The notes: a model not told the origin generated them from the sequence alone. DNA of 51,138 nt from Prevotellaceae bacterium (GCA_021153165.1 JAGKTZ010000006.1:1-51138), one strand, 5' to 3'. Shown: positions 8,229 to 17,330, counted from the stretch's first letter. Numbers and translations: made by a program.

Positions 8229-9917
8229 TTAATATTTGAAAGTACTACCGCCAAGGAATTCGCGCAATAGAGAAGTTGGAGGCAAACCTTCGAGAGAAAT
8301 GGATTTGAAGTAACTCAAAAATTTACGTAGTCTATAAGCTTCTGAATATTCCGGCGTATTTTCGGGCACTTCTTCTAAGACAGGAAGTGCTTGGTCTCGC
8401 AGTGTAGCCAGTTCGAAAAGCAAAGCCGTGTTGACCATTTCGTCTGCTTGTTCCTGGAAGGGGAAAATCCACTTTTCCTCACCTGCTCTGACTTCTGGCC
8501 AACGACTAATAGTTTGTTGGGCAGAATAACCACGATATTTGTAGTCGCGCACGATGCGGCGCAATAGACGGTTGTCGGTCGTGGGTATATAGTTGTGATG
8601 ATCCAACTGGATTGTGGTGAGCGCCGAGGCGTAGATTTTATATTTGTTCTCAGCTGGAACATCCTGGGTCAAATGTGGATTGAGCGCATGTATACCTTCG
8701 AGTATCAAGATGGTATTTTCGTTCAAATGAATACGATTGCCGCTCTGCTCGCTCTTGCCTGTCATAAAGTTGTAGCGGGGCAGTTCCACCTCCTCGCCTT
8801 GTAGCAGTGCATTCATCTGCTGATTGAACAACGGGATATTCATCGCCTCGACATTTTCATAGTCATACTCGCCATTAGGCAAGAGCGGTGTGCATTCGCG
8901 GTCTACGAAATAATCGTCCAGAGAAATAGCTATGGGACGCAGACCACAGGCGATGAGTTGTACGGAAAGGCGTTTGGAAAAAGTAGTTTTTCCGCTGGAC
9001 GAGGGCCCTGCTATCAAGATCACTTTCAGGCGGCGATTGCTGGCAATGGTGTCGGCAATACGGGCGATATTCTTTTCCTGTAGCGCCTCGCTCACTTGTA
9101 TCAAGTCATTGCTGTATCCTGCTGCAGTCGCGGCGTTGAGTTCGCCCACTGTGGATACACCGAGGATATCCTGCCAGCGATGTTGTTGACGGAATACGTC
9201 GAACATTTTCGACTGTTCGCGCATTGGTTTCAACTGTGTGGGATTGTCTGAGTCGGGCACGCGGAGCAATAGCCCCTCGCCGTAGTTGATGATATCGAAC
9301 AAGGTGATTTGGCTGGTGCGAATAAGCAAAGAGCCGTAGAAGTAGTCGATGGTGTCGCCCAGGGTGTAATAGTGTGTGTAGAGCGAACCGATACCTTCGA
9401 GCAACTTAGCTTTGTCTTCGAGCCCCTTTTGGCGGAAGAGTTGGATTGCTTCGTCCGTGGGACAGGTGATGCGATGAAAAGCCATATCCGCGTCGATAAT
9501 TTCCTGCATGCGCGCTCTGATTTTGTCGCGTCTCTGCTCCAGTGTGTCTGCTGTCTGAGATGCAGCGCCATCCGCCTCTTCGATTTCGCAATAGTAGCCA
9601 TTGCTGACGGGCGTACCTATCTTCAAGCGCATTTCGGGATAGAGATCGCTCACCGCCTTATACAGCACGAAGAATAGCGACCTGGTGTAGGTGCGCATCC
9701 CCGAGGGCGAGGTGATATCCAGAAACTCCACATCCTTGTCGTTGAAGAACATGAAGTGCAGGCCCTCTACCTTGTTATTTACCTTAGCACTGGTCGCGCC
9801 CAGTGGCATTTGGATATTGAGCAATTCGTATACTTCCTCGAGCGTTGAACCTATTGGCACCTGATGCGTCTTACCAGTATTTTTACAGCGGATATTGATA
9901 GTTTTTTTCATAGACAT
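8229..9917 (-). CDS. TGS-domain uridine kinase-like nucleoside kinase
   Basis: A 562-residue cytoplasmic protein. The first 60 or so residues look like a TGS/ubiquitin-like domain (KNTGKTHQVPIGSTLEEVY). Next is a threonyl-tRNA-synthetase second-additional-domain-like segment (FHRITCPTDEAI and THYYTLGDTIDYFYG). The C-terminal half is a phosphoribulokinase/uridine-kinase P-loop NTPase with GPSSSGKTT at 304-312, SLDDYFVDR and ILEGIHALNP. This fusion is common in Bacteroidetes and Firmicutes and is usually annotated nucleoside kinase; its true substrate is uncertain. ATGs at 9917 and 9911 are equally possible starts. It is separated from rdgB by about 150 bases. Confidence 0.82.
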   Translation of the reverse strand: MSMKKTINIRCKNTGKTHQVPIGSTLEEVYELLNIQMPLGATSAKVNNKVEGLHFMFFNDKDVEFLDITSPSGMRTYTRSLFFVLYKAVSDLYPEMRLKIGTPVSNGYYCEIEEADGAASQTADTLEQRRDKIRARMQEIIDADMAFHRITCPTDEAIQLFRQKGLEDKAKLLEGIGSLYTHYYTLGDTIDYFYGSLLIRTSQITLFDIINYGEGLLLRVPDSDNPTQLKPMREQSKMFDVFRQQHRWQDILGVSTVGELNAATAAGYSNDLIQVSEALQEKNIARIADTIASNRRLKVILIAGPSSSGKTTFSKRLSVQLIACGLRPIAISLDDYFVDRECTPLLPNGEYDYENVEAMNIPLFNQQMNALLQGEEVELPRYNFMTGKSEQSGNRIHLNENTILILEGIHALNPHLTQDVPAENKYKIYASALTTIQLDHHNYIPTTDNRLLRRIVRDYKYRGYSAQQTISRWPEVRAGEEKWIFPFQEQADEMVNTALLFELATLRDQALPVLEEVPENTPEYSEAYRLRKFLSYFKSISLEGLPPTSLLREFLGGSTFKY

Positions 9918-9963
9918 TCACGTGTTAAACCAATTAGATATTTATACTTTTCAAGCAAAGCAA

Positions 9964-10860
9964 TCAGACGTTTGCCACGATATTGAATTTTTGCCAAGCA
10001 CTATTTTGCTTATAAGCCGCCACAGCCGAAGCCGGCACATGCACTGTGATGTGTTTTTCCTTACCATTCTCAGTAAAGTATAGTATTTGCGGAGGCGTTG
10101 GGGCTTCTATATAAACATGTTCGAGTGGTGTGCCCACAAATGCGCCATAGCCAATCTGCTGGACGTGTGGTCCCATGTGGATGGTCCTAATTCCGCTATA
10201 TTGAAAGGCTGAGTCGCCAATGCGGCGGACAGTTCTCGGCAGACGCACCTCTTGGAGTGATTTGCAGGAGTTGAAGCAGTGGTCACTTACTTCCTGGATA
10301 TAGCAATCCATCACTACACTTTCCAGCGCCCAGCAGTCGTAGAAGGCACCCTGGCGTACAGAAGTGACATGCTCGCCAAAGTAAGCCGATTTCAACTTGT
10401 GACAGTTTTTGAAAGCATATTCACCGATCAACTTGACGCTTTCAGGAAATTGAAATTCCTCGAGTTTTCGGCAGTCCGAGAAGGCACCTCCTTCGATAAA
10501 CTTCAGTCCGCGCATCGCCTCAACCTTGCGCAGTTCGCTACAATTGTTGAAAGCGTAAGCACCAATCGAGCGCATCGCTGGCGAGAATGTCACTTCCGTC
10601 AACTTGCAGTACTGAAAGGCATAACTGCGTATACCCACCACTTTCCAGTTGCCCATCGAAGTCGATATATTATAGGGTATCTCAATACGCCCCGTGATGG
10701 GACGCTCGGGACCATAGACTTCTGCCTCGTCGACATGAAACAAATCTGTGGGCAACTTAGTATATCTCAATGGACCACGGGTGAAAGCAGATACTGTCAG
10801 TGGAATCGCCACCAACAAAGCGGTCAGCAGGGTAACAATGCGCTTCATAGAGTAATGCAT
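9964..10860 (-). CDS. BspA-type leucine-rich repeat secreted protein
   Basis: A 298-residue exported protein with a signal peptide (KRIVTLLTALLVAIPLTVSAF) and six or more tandem LRR_5/BspA repeats of about 23 residues. Each has the pattern I-G-x-x-A-F-x-x-C-x-x-L-x-x-V-x-x-P-x-x-V (for example RSIGAYAFNNCSELRKVEA and KLIGEYAFKNCHKLKSAYFG). BspA repeats occur in surface or secreted proteins of oral and gut Bacteroidetes that bind host or bacterial partners; no specific ligand can be named. The C-terminal part (VHVPASAVAAYKQNSAWQKF) is the usual capping motif. An internal ATG four codons later (10848) is also a reasonable start. Confidence 0.8.
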   Translation of the reverse strand: MHYSMKRIVTLLTALLVAIPLTVSAFTRGPLRYTKLPTDLFHVDEAEVYGPERPITGRIEIPYNISTSMGNWKVVGIRSYAFQYCKLTEVTFSPAMRSIGAYAFNNCSELRKVEAMRGLKFIEGGAFSDCRKLEEFQFPESVKLIGEYAFKNCHKLKSAYFGEHVTSVRQGAFYDCWALESVVMDCYIQEVSDHCFNSCKSLQEVRLPRTVRRIGDSAFQYSGIRTIHMGPHVQQIGYGAFVGTPLEHVYIEAPTPPQILYFTENGKEKHITVHVPASAVAAYKQNSAWQKFNIVANV

Positions 10861-11420
10861 ATCAAATTTTAAGAAAAGATGTTTAGAAAAAAGTGGACCT
10901 CGATAATTGCGAATAAGTCCAACGCAAACTTATAAAAAAAAGAGCAAATGACACCGTTTTGCGAGGAAATAAATGTTAAAGTAGAGTTTTAACCTATTTT
11001 GTGCGAACAAAAGTCAACTTGTAGCCTTGTCGATTTGTCAAAATATTTCGCAAAAAATGGAACCATATTTCGCTCAAAATCCTTCATCCACCCCTTTGCA
11101 CGGAAATATGGCAGCTACAAGAGGTCAAAAAAGGGGTGTTGAGGGTGCAAAAGTGTAAAAGGTTAAGGTTTTTTGCAGTGGGGTGGGGCAAAATGAGGTA
11201 AATCTGGTGAAAACGGGGCGTCGAAAAATAGGAAAAAGGTAAGACTTTGTGAAAATTTCGCGACGTCTCGTGAAAATTATCCAAGACTTTTTTTCAACGA
11301 ACCCTTATCTTTTTTACGAAAAGTCACACCGCCTTGAATTTCCCCCTTCTATTTGCTTCCCTCCGTTTGTCAAAATTTTTCGCATTTTTTATGAAGGGCT
11401 CACGCGGCACGTCATTGCCC
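10861..11420. other. 560-base intergenic region without a gene
   Basis: No convincing gene in any frame. The left third holds a possible minus-strand -7 box (TAAGTTTG read on minus at 10925-10932) that could serve the LRR gene, but no matching -33 element is seen. The rest is occupied by repeat copy B. Confidence 0.6.
11120..11315. repeat. Dispersed intergenic repeat, copy B
   Basis: It contains AAAAAAGGGGTG (11127-11138, also in copy D), AAAAGGTTAAGGTTTTTTG (11157-11175, identical 19-mer in copy D), and AAATTTCGCGACGTCTCGT (11253-11271, identical 19-mer in copy E). CCAAGACTTTTTTT follows near 11281. It lies between the LRR gene and the acetyltransferase gene, both on the minus strand. Confidence 0.65.
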
Positions 11421-11981
11421 CTATTTGCTAGCTCGCCATACCAGATGCTTCATCTTGTGGCCAAAGAAGGTTCGCATGCTTTCATGCTCAAACCCCAGCG
11501 AGCGATACAGCCGCTCGGCATCAGGATTCTCCAGGTCGACCAATAGCCCCACACACTGATGCCCTTGCTCCGCAGCCTGATGGCACATAGCGGCGAGTAG
11601 TTGGCGCCCTACGCCCCTGCCGCGAAATGCGGGATGCACGCCTAAGGAATCAATATAGAATTCGCCTGCCGTGGTCTCGTCTTCGGGAATATCGGCGATA
11701 GCCTTGTATTGGCGAATGATGCTCAGCGTGCCTTCGCGCAGAGCGTATAGTTGTGCGCCATCATAACCGATGATGCCACCCGAGGGTAGACCATCGCACT
11801 CGGCAACCAGGGCATGGCGATAGCTGTATTGCGTGCCTTCGCTCTGGCAAATGGCGGTGAGCACCTCCATGTAGTTTGCACCGCAATAGTGCACGGCTGT
11901 CTCCTCGCCGATAGCATAGACGAAAATCTGTGCAAGCAACGGGGCGTCTGTCTTTTGGGCTGCTCTGATGTGTATTTTCAT
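11421..11981 (-). CDS. GNAT family N-acetyltransferase
   Basis: A 186-residue acetyl-CoA-dependent acyltransferase of unknown substrate. The acetyl-CoA-binding motif A is clear: YIDSLGVHPAFRGRGVGRQLL with the R-G-R-G-V-G loop around residues 110-130. Motif B follows (LVDLENPDAERLYRSLGFE). The frame continues 17 codons upstream to 12032, but ATG 11981 (MKIHIRAAQ) begins the first domain strand and is preferred. It is a monocistronic gene with no informative neighbours. Confidence 0.8.
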   Translation of the reverse strand: MKIHIRAAQKTDAPLLAQIFVYAIGEETAVHYCGANYMEVLTAICQSEGTQYSYRHALVAECDGLPSGGIIGYDGAQLYALREGTLSIIRQYKAIADIPEDETTAGEFYIDSLGVHPAFRGRGVGRQLLAAMCHQAAEQGHQCVGLLVDLENPDAERLYRSLGFEHESMRTFFGHKMKHLVWRASK

Positions 11982-12131
11982 TGATTTCTTGTGGATTTTT
12001 AGTGGTTTCTGCAGAACCTGTCTTTTGCACACAAAGGTAGGAAAAAAAGTGCCGAAAACCCTCTATAGCACGCAGTTTTTGCCCTATTTTTGGTTTTTTG
12101 CCTTGAATATTGAAAAAAAAAGCAAAAAAGT

Positions 12132-12162
12132 TTTGCTAACTCTCTGACTTAACCTATATTTG
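12132..12162 (+). promoter_or_regulatory. Promoter of the HU gene
   Basis: TTTG (12132-12135), 19 bases, then TATATTTG (12155-12162) fits the Bacteroidetes sigma-ABfr consensus TTTG-N19-21-TAnnTTTG. Transcription would start near 12169, giving a 5' leader of about 45 bases. Confidence 0.75.
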
Positions 12163-12213
12163 CCGAGTAAAAGTGAAAATTCAATTTAATTCTAACCCTA
12201 ATAAATTAGTATT

Positions 12214-12486
12214 ATGAACAAGACTGAACTCGTAAATGCAATCGCTCAAAACGCAGGTTTGACTAAGGCTGACGCTAAGAAGGCTCTCGACGCTACTCTC
12301 GACGCAGTAGCTAACGCACTCGTTGGTGGTGACAAGGTAGCTCTCCTCGGCTTCGGTACTTTCTCTGTAAACGAACGTCCAGCTCGTACAGGCCTTAACC
12401 CTGCAACTAAGCAAAAGATTGAAATCGCTGCTAAGAAGGTGGTTAAATTCAAGGCTGGTGCTGAATTGGCTGAAAAGGTGAAGTAA
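12214..12486 (+). CDS. HU family DNA-binding protein
   Basis: A 90-residue histone-like nucleoid protein that bends and compacts DNA as a dimer. It matches HU along its whole length: MNKTELVNAIAQNAGLTKADAKKAL at the N-terminus, GFGTFSVNERPARTGLNPATKQ (the beta-arm with the conserved NPxT proline tip) at about 46-67, and VKFKAGAELAEKVK at the end. Codon use is strongly biased, as in a highly expressed gene. It has its own promoter upstream (12132-12162) and its own terminator downstream (12513-12544), so it is a single-gene unit. Confidence 0.95.
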   Translation: MNKTELVNAIAQNAGLTKADAKKALDATLDAVANALVGGDKVALLGFGTFSVNERPARTGLNPATKQKIEIAAKKVVKFKAGAELAEKVK

Positions 12487-12512
12487 TTCATCCTACCAAT
12501 ATAGACAAAACG

Positions 12513-12544
12513 ATCGCTGCTCATGCTTGAGTGGCGATTTTTTT
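12513..12544 (+). terminator. Intrinsic terminator after the HU gene
   Basis: A ten-pair stem, ATCGCTGCTC (12513-12522) with GAGTGGCGAT (12529-12538), includes two G-T pairs and a six-base loop. It is followed by a T tract to 12544. Confidence 0.8.
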
Positions 12545-12589
12545 ATCCCTGCTTTTCTCAACAGAAGCTCTATCTTGTAGCGACCTTAT

Positions 12590-12625
12590 AAAAAAACGAC
12601 CTCCGCCAGATGTCGGCGAAGGTCG
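12590..12625 (-). terminator. Intrinsic terminator after the fumarase gene
   Basis: CGACCTCCGCC (12597-12607) pairs with GGCGAAGGTCG (12615-12625) with one mismatch. On the minus strand the stem is followed by a T tract (A-run at 12590-12596). It lies 27 bases past the fumarase stop codon. Confidence 0.75.
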
Positions 12626-12651
12626 ATGTTGTATGAGATATTTGATGTCTA

Positions 12652-14292
12652 TTAGCAAGAGCAGTTCAAGGGTTTGATTTGCTTGAAGAAGTCGTTGCCC
12701 TTGTCGTCCACCAGGATGAATGCGGGGAAGTCTTCTACCTCGATCTTCCAGATAGCTTCCATGCCCAGTTCGGGGAACTCTACGCATTCGATATGCTTGA
12801 TGTTGTTTTGCGCCAAGATAGCAGCGGGGCCACCGATTGAGCCCAAGTAGAAACCACCATGCTTGTGGCAAGCATCAGTCACATCTTGCGAGCGGTTACC
12901 CTTAGCCAACATGACCATAGCACCACCGTGGCTTTGGAACAAGTCTACGTACGAGTCCATACGACCTGCTGTAGTTGGGCCCATCGAACCGCAAGCCATG
13001 CCTGCAGGAGTCTTGGCAGGACCAGCGTAGTAGATGGGGTGATCCTTGATGTATTGTGGCAAGTCTTCACCGCGGTCCAAGCGTTCCTTCAGCTTAGCGT
13101 GAGCGATGTCGCGACCTACGATGATTGTACCATTCAGGCTGAGGCGAGTCGCCACAGGATATTGTGACAATTGCTTGAGGATTTCGCTCATTGGTTGGTT
13201 CAGGTCGATGCGTACAGCTTCGCCTTCGCCAGCATTTCTCAACGCTTCGGGGATCAAAGATGTGGGGTTGTCGTCCATCTTTTCTACCCAAAGACCGTCT
13301 TTGTTAATCTTACACTTAATATTGCGGTCTGCCGAGCAACTTACACCCAAACCTACGGGGCAGCTTGCGCCGTGGCGTGGCAAGCGTACGACGCGGATAT
13401 CGTGTGCGAAGTACTTACCGCCGAATTGTGCGCCGAGGCCGATATTGTGTGCTTCGCGGAGCAATTCCTTTTCCAGCTCTACGTCGCGGAATGCACGGCC
13501 AGTTTCGTCGCCAGTAGTAGGCAAGTTGTCGTAATATTTAGTAGAAGCCAACTTGACGGTTTGCAGATTCTTTTCAGCCGAAGTACCACCGATCACGATC
13601 GCTACGTGGTAGGGAGGACAAGCCGCTGTGCCGAGCGTCTTCATCTTGCTTACGAGGAAGGGCACGAGGGTTTGTGGGTTCAGGATAGCCTTGGTTTCTT
13701 GATAGAGGTAGGTCTTGTTGGCCGAACCACCACCCTTGGTCACACAGAGGAAGTGGTATTCCATACCTTCTGTAGCCTCGATGTCAATTTGTGCGGGCAG
13801 GTTGCACTTTGTATTCACCTCGTCGTACATATTCAGAGGCGCGTTTTGCGAATAGCGCAGGTTTTCTTCAGTATAAGTCTTGAAGACGCCTTTAGAAATA
13901 GCTTCTTCGTCGCAGAATCCGGTCCAAACTTGTTGACCCTTTTCGCCGTGTACGATAGCCGTACCTGTGTCTTGACAAAGTGGGAGCTTGCCCTTAGCAG
14001 CTACTTCTGCATTGCGCAGGAAAGTCAGAGCAACGTACTTGTCATTGTCCGAAGCTTCAGGGTCGCTGAGGATCTTTGCCACTTGTTCGTTGTGCTCGCG
14101 ACGCAACAAGAACGATACGTCACGGAAGGCTTGGTTGATCAACTTTGTCAAACCTTCGGCTTCCACCTTCAAGATGGGTTTGCCTTCAAATTCGCTCACG
14201 CTGACATAGTCCTTGCTCAGGTGATAATACTCCGTAGTGTCCTTGCCCAATTGGAACATGGGCGCATACTTGAATTCAGGTATTTGTGCCAT
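12652..14292 (-). CDS. Class I fumarate hydratase (iron-sulfur)
   Basis: A 546-residue [4Fe-4S] fumarase that interconverts fumarate and malate. N-terminal alpha-type domain: GKLPLCQDTGTAIVHGEKG with Cys106, then CVTKGGGSANKTYLYQE. Two further conserved cysteines are in TAACPPYHVAIVIGGTS and RHGASCPVGLGVSCSADR. C-terminal beta-type domain: YAGPAKTPAGMACGSMGPTTAGRMDSYVD. The frame is open 29 codons further upstream to 14379, but ATG 14292 (MAQIPEFKYAPMF) matches the usual family N-terminus. In Bacteroidales this enzyme works in the reductive branch from oxaloacetate to succinate, which fits the PEP carboxykinase gene elsewhere in the window. No Fe-S cysteine appears lost. Confidence 0.92.
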   Translation of the reverse strand: MAQIPEFKYAPMFQLGKDTTEYYHLSKDYVSVSEFEGKPILKVEAEGLTKLINQAFRDVSFLLRREHNEQVAKILSDPEASDNDKYVALTFLRNAEVAAKGKLPLCQDTGTAIVHGEKGQQVWTGFCDEEAISKGVFKTYTEENLRYSQNAPLNMYDEVNTKCNLPAQIDIEATEGMEYHFLCVTKGGGSANKTYLYQETKAILNPQTLVPFLVSKMKTLGTAACPPYHVAIVIGGTSAEKNLQTVKLASTKYYDNLPTTGDETGRAFRDVELEKELLREAHNIGLGAQFGGKYFAHDIRVVRLPRHGASCPVGLGVSCSADRNIKCKINKDGLWVEKMDDNPTSLIPEALRNAGEGEAVRIDLNQPMSEILKQLSQYPVATRLSLNGTIIVGRDIAHAKLKERLDRGEDLPQYIKDHPIYYAGPAKTPAGMACGSMGPTTAGRMDSYVDLFQSHGGAMVMLAKGNRSQDVTDACHKHGGFYLGSIGGPAAILAQNNIKHIECVEFPELGMEAIWKIEVEDFPAFILVDDKGNDFFKQIKPLNCSC

Positions 14293-14634
14293 AATATGAA
14301 GTGTTATAAATTTGTGATTACTGTGTTTTTCGCAGAACCGGGACGAAAGCGAACGCACCAAAGTACTTTTCGCTCGCACCCCTGGAATCTATGCCAAAAT
14401 TACTGCTTATTGATGAATCCGCCAAAGAAACATGCGATTTTCTCTCGCTATTGTGCGAAATGTGTCCTGTGTATTTTCAGTGGCACGGCAAGATTTGTAA
14501 AAAACACCAAACCTTCTTGCTTTTTTGCTTTATTTTCATTATCTTCGCATTTGACAACTTATCTAATACGAAACTACGAAATGCACAATGCTTACGTCCT
14601 ATATATATAAGGTGTAGTGCAATAGAAGAAAACT
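14293..14634. other. 342-base intergenic region between divergent genes
   Basis: Lies between the fumarase gene (minus) and the kinase-like gene (plus). A weak plus-strand promoter may be CTTG (14516-14519), 20 bases, TATCTTCG (14540-14547), one base off the -7 consensus. Nothing else recognisable is seen. A plus-strand open frame running through here is the antisense shadow of the fumarase gene. Confidence 0.4.
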
Positions 14635-15333
14635 ATGAAAATAATCCTGAATTCTAAATACGAGCATCTGCGTGAGTACTTGAAAAATCTGGAGTACCAC
14701 TTCATGCACGACGGTAAAGAGATATTTCGTGACCGAAATGTAGTGAAGACGCTCGAAGTAGATGGTTTGAAACTTTGCGTCAAGAAGTATGCTTCGCCCT
14801 CCTTGCCTGGTAAGATAGCGCAACGACTCTACAAGACACCAAAGGGGAAGAAGGCTTATTATCGCCCGCTGCAATTGCGCGAACGTGGTATCGATAGTCC
14901 TGAGCCTGTAGCTTTCGTCAAGTATCGCAAGGGTTTTGTCAGTGCGACAACTTATTTCGTTAGCCTCTATTCTGACTATCGCTACAATATGGTGGACGCG
15001 CTGTCTTTGCCGGCTTCTGAACGCGATGATTTGATTGTGGCTTTTGCACGCTTTGCAGCACGTCTGCACGAACGTGGCTTCTTGCATCGCGACTTTTCCT
15101 CGTCAAATATTCTCTATGATGTGGTAGGTGGAAAGTATCGTTTTGCCTTGATTGATACCAATAGTATTCGAACAGGACGCCCTATTAATGTGGAACGAGG
15201 ATGCAAGAACCTGGCACAACTGGCTGGCGACGACGAGTTCTTCAATAAGTTGGCCAAAGCGTATGCTGAGGTGAGAGGGGAAGATGCACTGAAGTGTATC
15301 GAAATCATTCAAAAGATGTGGAAGAAGGAATAG
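14635..15333 (+). CDS. Lipopolysaccharide (Kdo/WaaP-type) kinase-like protein
   Basis: A 232-residue small protein-kinase-fold protein. A candidate ATP lysine is in VKKY (residues 49-52), the catalytic loop is HRDFSSSNIL (151-160, catalytic Asp153 and Asn158), and the metal-binding Asp174 is in IDTN where ordinary kinases have DFG. This pattern is that of the InaA/KdkA/WaaP family, which phosphorylate sugars of lipid A or the LPS core at the inner face of the membrane. No signal peptide is seen. A strong hairpin follows at 15412-15460. The substrate is inferred from family only. Confidence 0.7.
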   Translation: MKIILNSKYEHLREYLKNLEYHFMHDGKEIFRDRNVVKTLEVDGLKLCVKKYASPSLPGKIAQRLYKTPKGKKAYYRPLQLRERGIDSPEPVAFVKYRKGFVSATTYFVSLYSDYRYNMVDALSLPASERDDLIVAFARFAARLHERGFLHRDFSSSNILYDVVGGKYRFALIDTNSIRTGRPINVERGCKNLAQLAGDDEFFNKLAKAYAEVRGEDALKCIEIIQKMWKKE

Positions 15334-15411
15334 ACTTGTGCCTATATAAATAAGGTATAGGTCAGATGGCATAGACGACGCTGTGTGGACATTGGATCCA
15401 GTGATATACAT

Positions 15412-15468
15412 CCAAGGCGCTTTTCAAACTTTGCGGTTGCAAATTTGGAAGGCGCCTTGGATTTTTGG
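15412..15468 (+). terminator. Long terminator hairpin after the kinase-like gene
   Basis: The 17-base arm at 15412-15428 (CCAAGGCGC...) pairs with 15444-15460 (...GGCGCCTTGG), with two G-T pairs. Inside it, TTTGC and GCAAA form a second helix capped by GGTT. ATTTTTGG follows. Confidence 0.75.
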
Positions 15469-15842
15469 GTGTTTGTCTGACCATTTTGTTGTGGTAGCAA
15501 ATGCTATGCAAAATGAGTCAGGCTAGGGTAAAAAAAGAGTTGGTTTGATGCTGACTTGAAAAATTAAAGAAAAAAATATTTATCGCTGAAACCACCTTTG
15601 TTTATAGGGGAAGTGGCGCAGTTTTGAAATGTTAAAAAAAACTATTAACATCAATAAAGATGAAGACGCCCCCGGGCGTATATTAACTTTGTACTTGATA
15701 CGCGGTACTTAGTTATGCGGACAGAGGTCTGATGGATTACAAAGTCTGCGTATTGCGCTCTTTGACTTATTGTACATATTCCCCCGGGGGAGTGGTGCCC
15801 ACCACATTTCAGCAACCTTCTCTTTCAGACAAAGTGATGTTG
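15469..15842. other. 374-base intergenic region with GC-rich palindromes
   Basis: No credible gene. It contains GCCCCCGGGC (15668-15677), a plus-strand -7-like box TAACTTTG (15684-15691) without a good -33, the perfect palindrome CCCCCGGGGG (15781-15790), and GTGGTGCCCACCAC next to it. The region lies between the convergent ends of the kinase-like and alkaline phosphatase genes. Function is unknown. Confidence 0.45.
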
Positions 15843-17264
15843 TTACTTTTTCCAACCAGTCACCTTGCCGATGCGCTTAGGTATTTCTGTATTGTCGTAT
15901 TTGCCGACGAACTCTTCAGCACCTGCGCCAATGGCAAACACGGGCACGAAGCCGTTGGAGTGACCTCCGCTTTGCCAACCCACTAGGGCAATCTCGTGGA
16001 TGATGTTTCGTGCTTCGGTTGCAATGCCTCCGAGCTGGCTATACAGGCTTTGCTCACCTTTGTCCTTACCTGCAACGACTTTCTCAAAGGCACGCTTCAA
16101 TCTTGCGGTTTGACCGTCATTCAATTTGATCTTGTCCCAGAATCCCCAGTTGGCCTTGAGGTCAGCTTCGATAGTTTCCCAGGTTATATCTGTGCCCTGT
16201 GATTTGATGAGTTCTTCCAAATGCAAAGCATACATATCCACGCTGATCTTTTGGTGCTGGAATACGTCAGTATGTAGTTCGTATGGGCCACGACCCAAAG
16301 CGATGCCACCAGTTTCGTGGTCGGCGGTCACGACGATCAAGGTTTCGTCGGGATGTTGCTTGTAGAATTCGTAAGCCACCTTGATAGCCTGGTCCATATC
16401 TATGATTTCGTGGAAAGTAGTCGCCGCATCGTTGCTATGACAAGCCCAGTCGATCTTGCCACCCTCTATCATCAGGAAGAAACCGTCCTTGCGTTGTGAA
16501 GCCAAGGTCTTGATGCCAGCTTCTGTGATTTGAGCAAGTGTCAAATCTTCAGCCTTTCTGTCGATAGCGTATTGAAGGCACTTGCGCAAAGTCTTGCTTG
16601 CCTCTTCTGTTTGGAACAGGATCATTTTCTTGCCCTTCTTAAACTTCTTGTCAAAGTCTTTGACGCCGCGTGCAATGCGATAGCCTGCATCTTCGCACTG
16701 AGCATACAGCGTGCCTTCCTTTTGCAGATCGCCACTGCCGACTGGTTCCATGAAATCCGAACCGGCGTAGAAATCGAAATTGGCTTCGATCAAATGCTTG
16801 CCTATGCTGTAGTAGGAGTTGCGTCCGCCGACGTGTGCATAGAATGCTGCCGGTGTGGCGTGGTCTACTGAGACACTGGTGGCAACTCCTACTGCCGCGC
16901 CTGCATCTTTCGCCCATGTCGCTACGCTGGATGCTGGCGTCTTTTGATCAGCCAGTACACCGATGGCACCATTCTTGGTCTTCTCGCCAGTAGCCAGGGC
17001 TGTGCCTGCAGCAGCCGAGTCAGTGACACCATTTGTAGCAGAGAAGGTGGTCGCAAGGCCTACTGCCGGAAATGAAGTGAAAAGCAATGGCTTTACGCCA
17101 ATACGGCCCTCGAGCGCTGCCAAATAGGTTTCGGTGCCGTTGACTTGATTGACGCCCATGCCGTCTCCTATAAAATAGAAGACGTATTTGGGAGTGCCCT
17201 GTGCAAAAAGGCTTAAAGCGATTGCAAAGGATAAAATGAATGAGGTGATACGTCTGGTAAACAT
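15843..17264 (-). CDS. Alkaline phosphatase (PhoA superfamily), exported
   Basis: A 473-residue metal-dependent phosphomonoesterase with a signal peptide ending near residue 22 (ALSLFAQ), hence periplasmic or surface located. Metal-binding FIGDGMG is at 31-37. The nucleophile Ser83 lies in TDSAAAGTALATG (81-93), with DHATPAAFYAHV, IEGGKIDWACHSND and TADHETGGIALGRG supplying the remaining metal ligands. It is the last gene of a minus-strand run that begins with a VTC-type polyphosphate polymerase, and starts 66 bases after the DUF4353 gene. A role in releasing phosphate from the product or substrate of that cluster is inference. Confidence 0.9.
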   Translation of the reverse strand: MFTRRITSFILSFAIALSLFAQGTPKYVFYFIGDGMGVNQVNGTETYLAALEGRIGVKPLLFTSFPAVGLATTFSATNGVTDSAAAGTALATGEKTKNGAIGVLADQKTPASSVATWAKDAGAAVGVATSVSVDHATPAAFYAHVGGRNSYYSIGKHLIEANFDFYAGSDFMEPVGSGDLQKEGTLYAQCEDAGYRIARGVKDFDKKFKKGKKMILFQTEEASKTLRKCLQYAIDRKAEDLTLAQITEAGIKTLASQRKDGFFLMIEGGKIDWACHSNDAATTFHEIIDMDQAIKVAYEFYKQHPDETLIVVTADHETGGIALGRGPYELHTDVFQHQKISVDMYALHLEELIKSQGTDITWETIEADLKANWGFWDKIKLNDGQTARLKRAFEKVVAGKDKGEQSLYSQLGGIATEARNIIHEIALVGWQSGGHSNGFVPVFAIGAGAEEFVGKYDNTEIPKRIGKVTGWKK

Positions 17265-17290
17265 AGTCTGTGATATTTTTGTGATGAAAT

Positions 17291-17319
17291 AAGGCCTCGT
17301 GAAAAGTATCAGAGGCCTT
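17291..17319 (-). terminator. Hairpin between the DUF4353 and alkaline phosphatase genes
   Basis: A perfect eight-base stem AAGGCCTC (17291-17298) with GAGGCCTT (17312-17319). On the minus strand it is followed only by ATTTC, so it may be a weak terminator or a processing/stability hairpin rather than a full stop. Confidence 0.45.
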
Positions 17320-17330
17320 GTTGAATTTTA

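Noticed and set aside
13171..14610. A long plus-strand open frame opposite the fumarase gene
   Set aside because: Antisense shadow: its translation has no recognisable motif, while the minus-strand frame carries all fumarase signatures.
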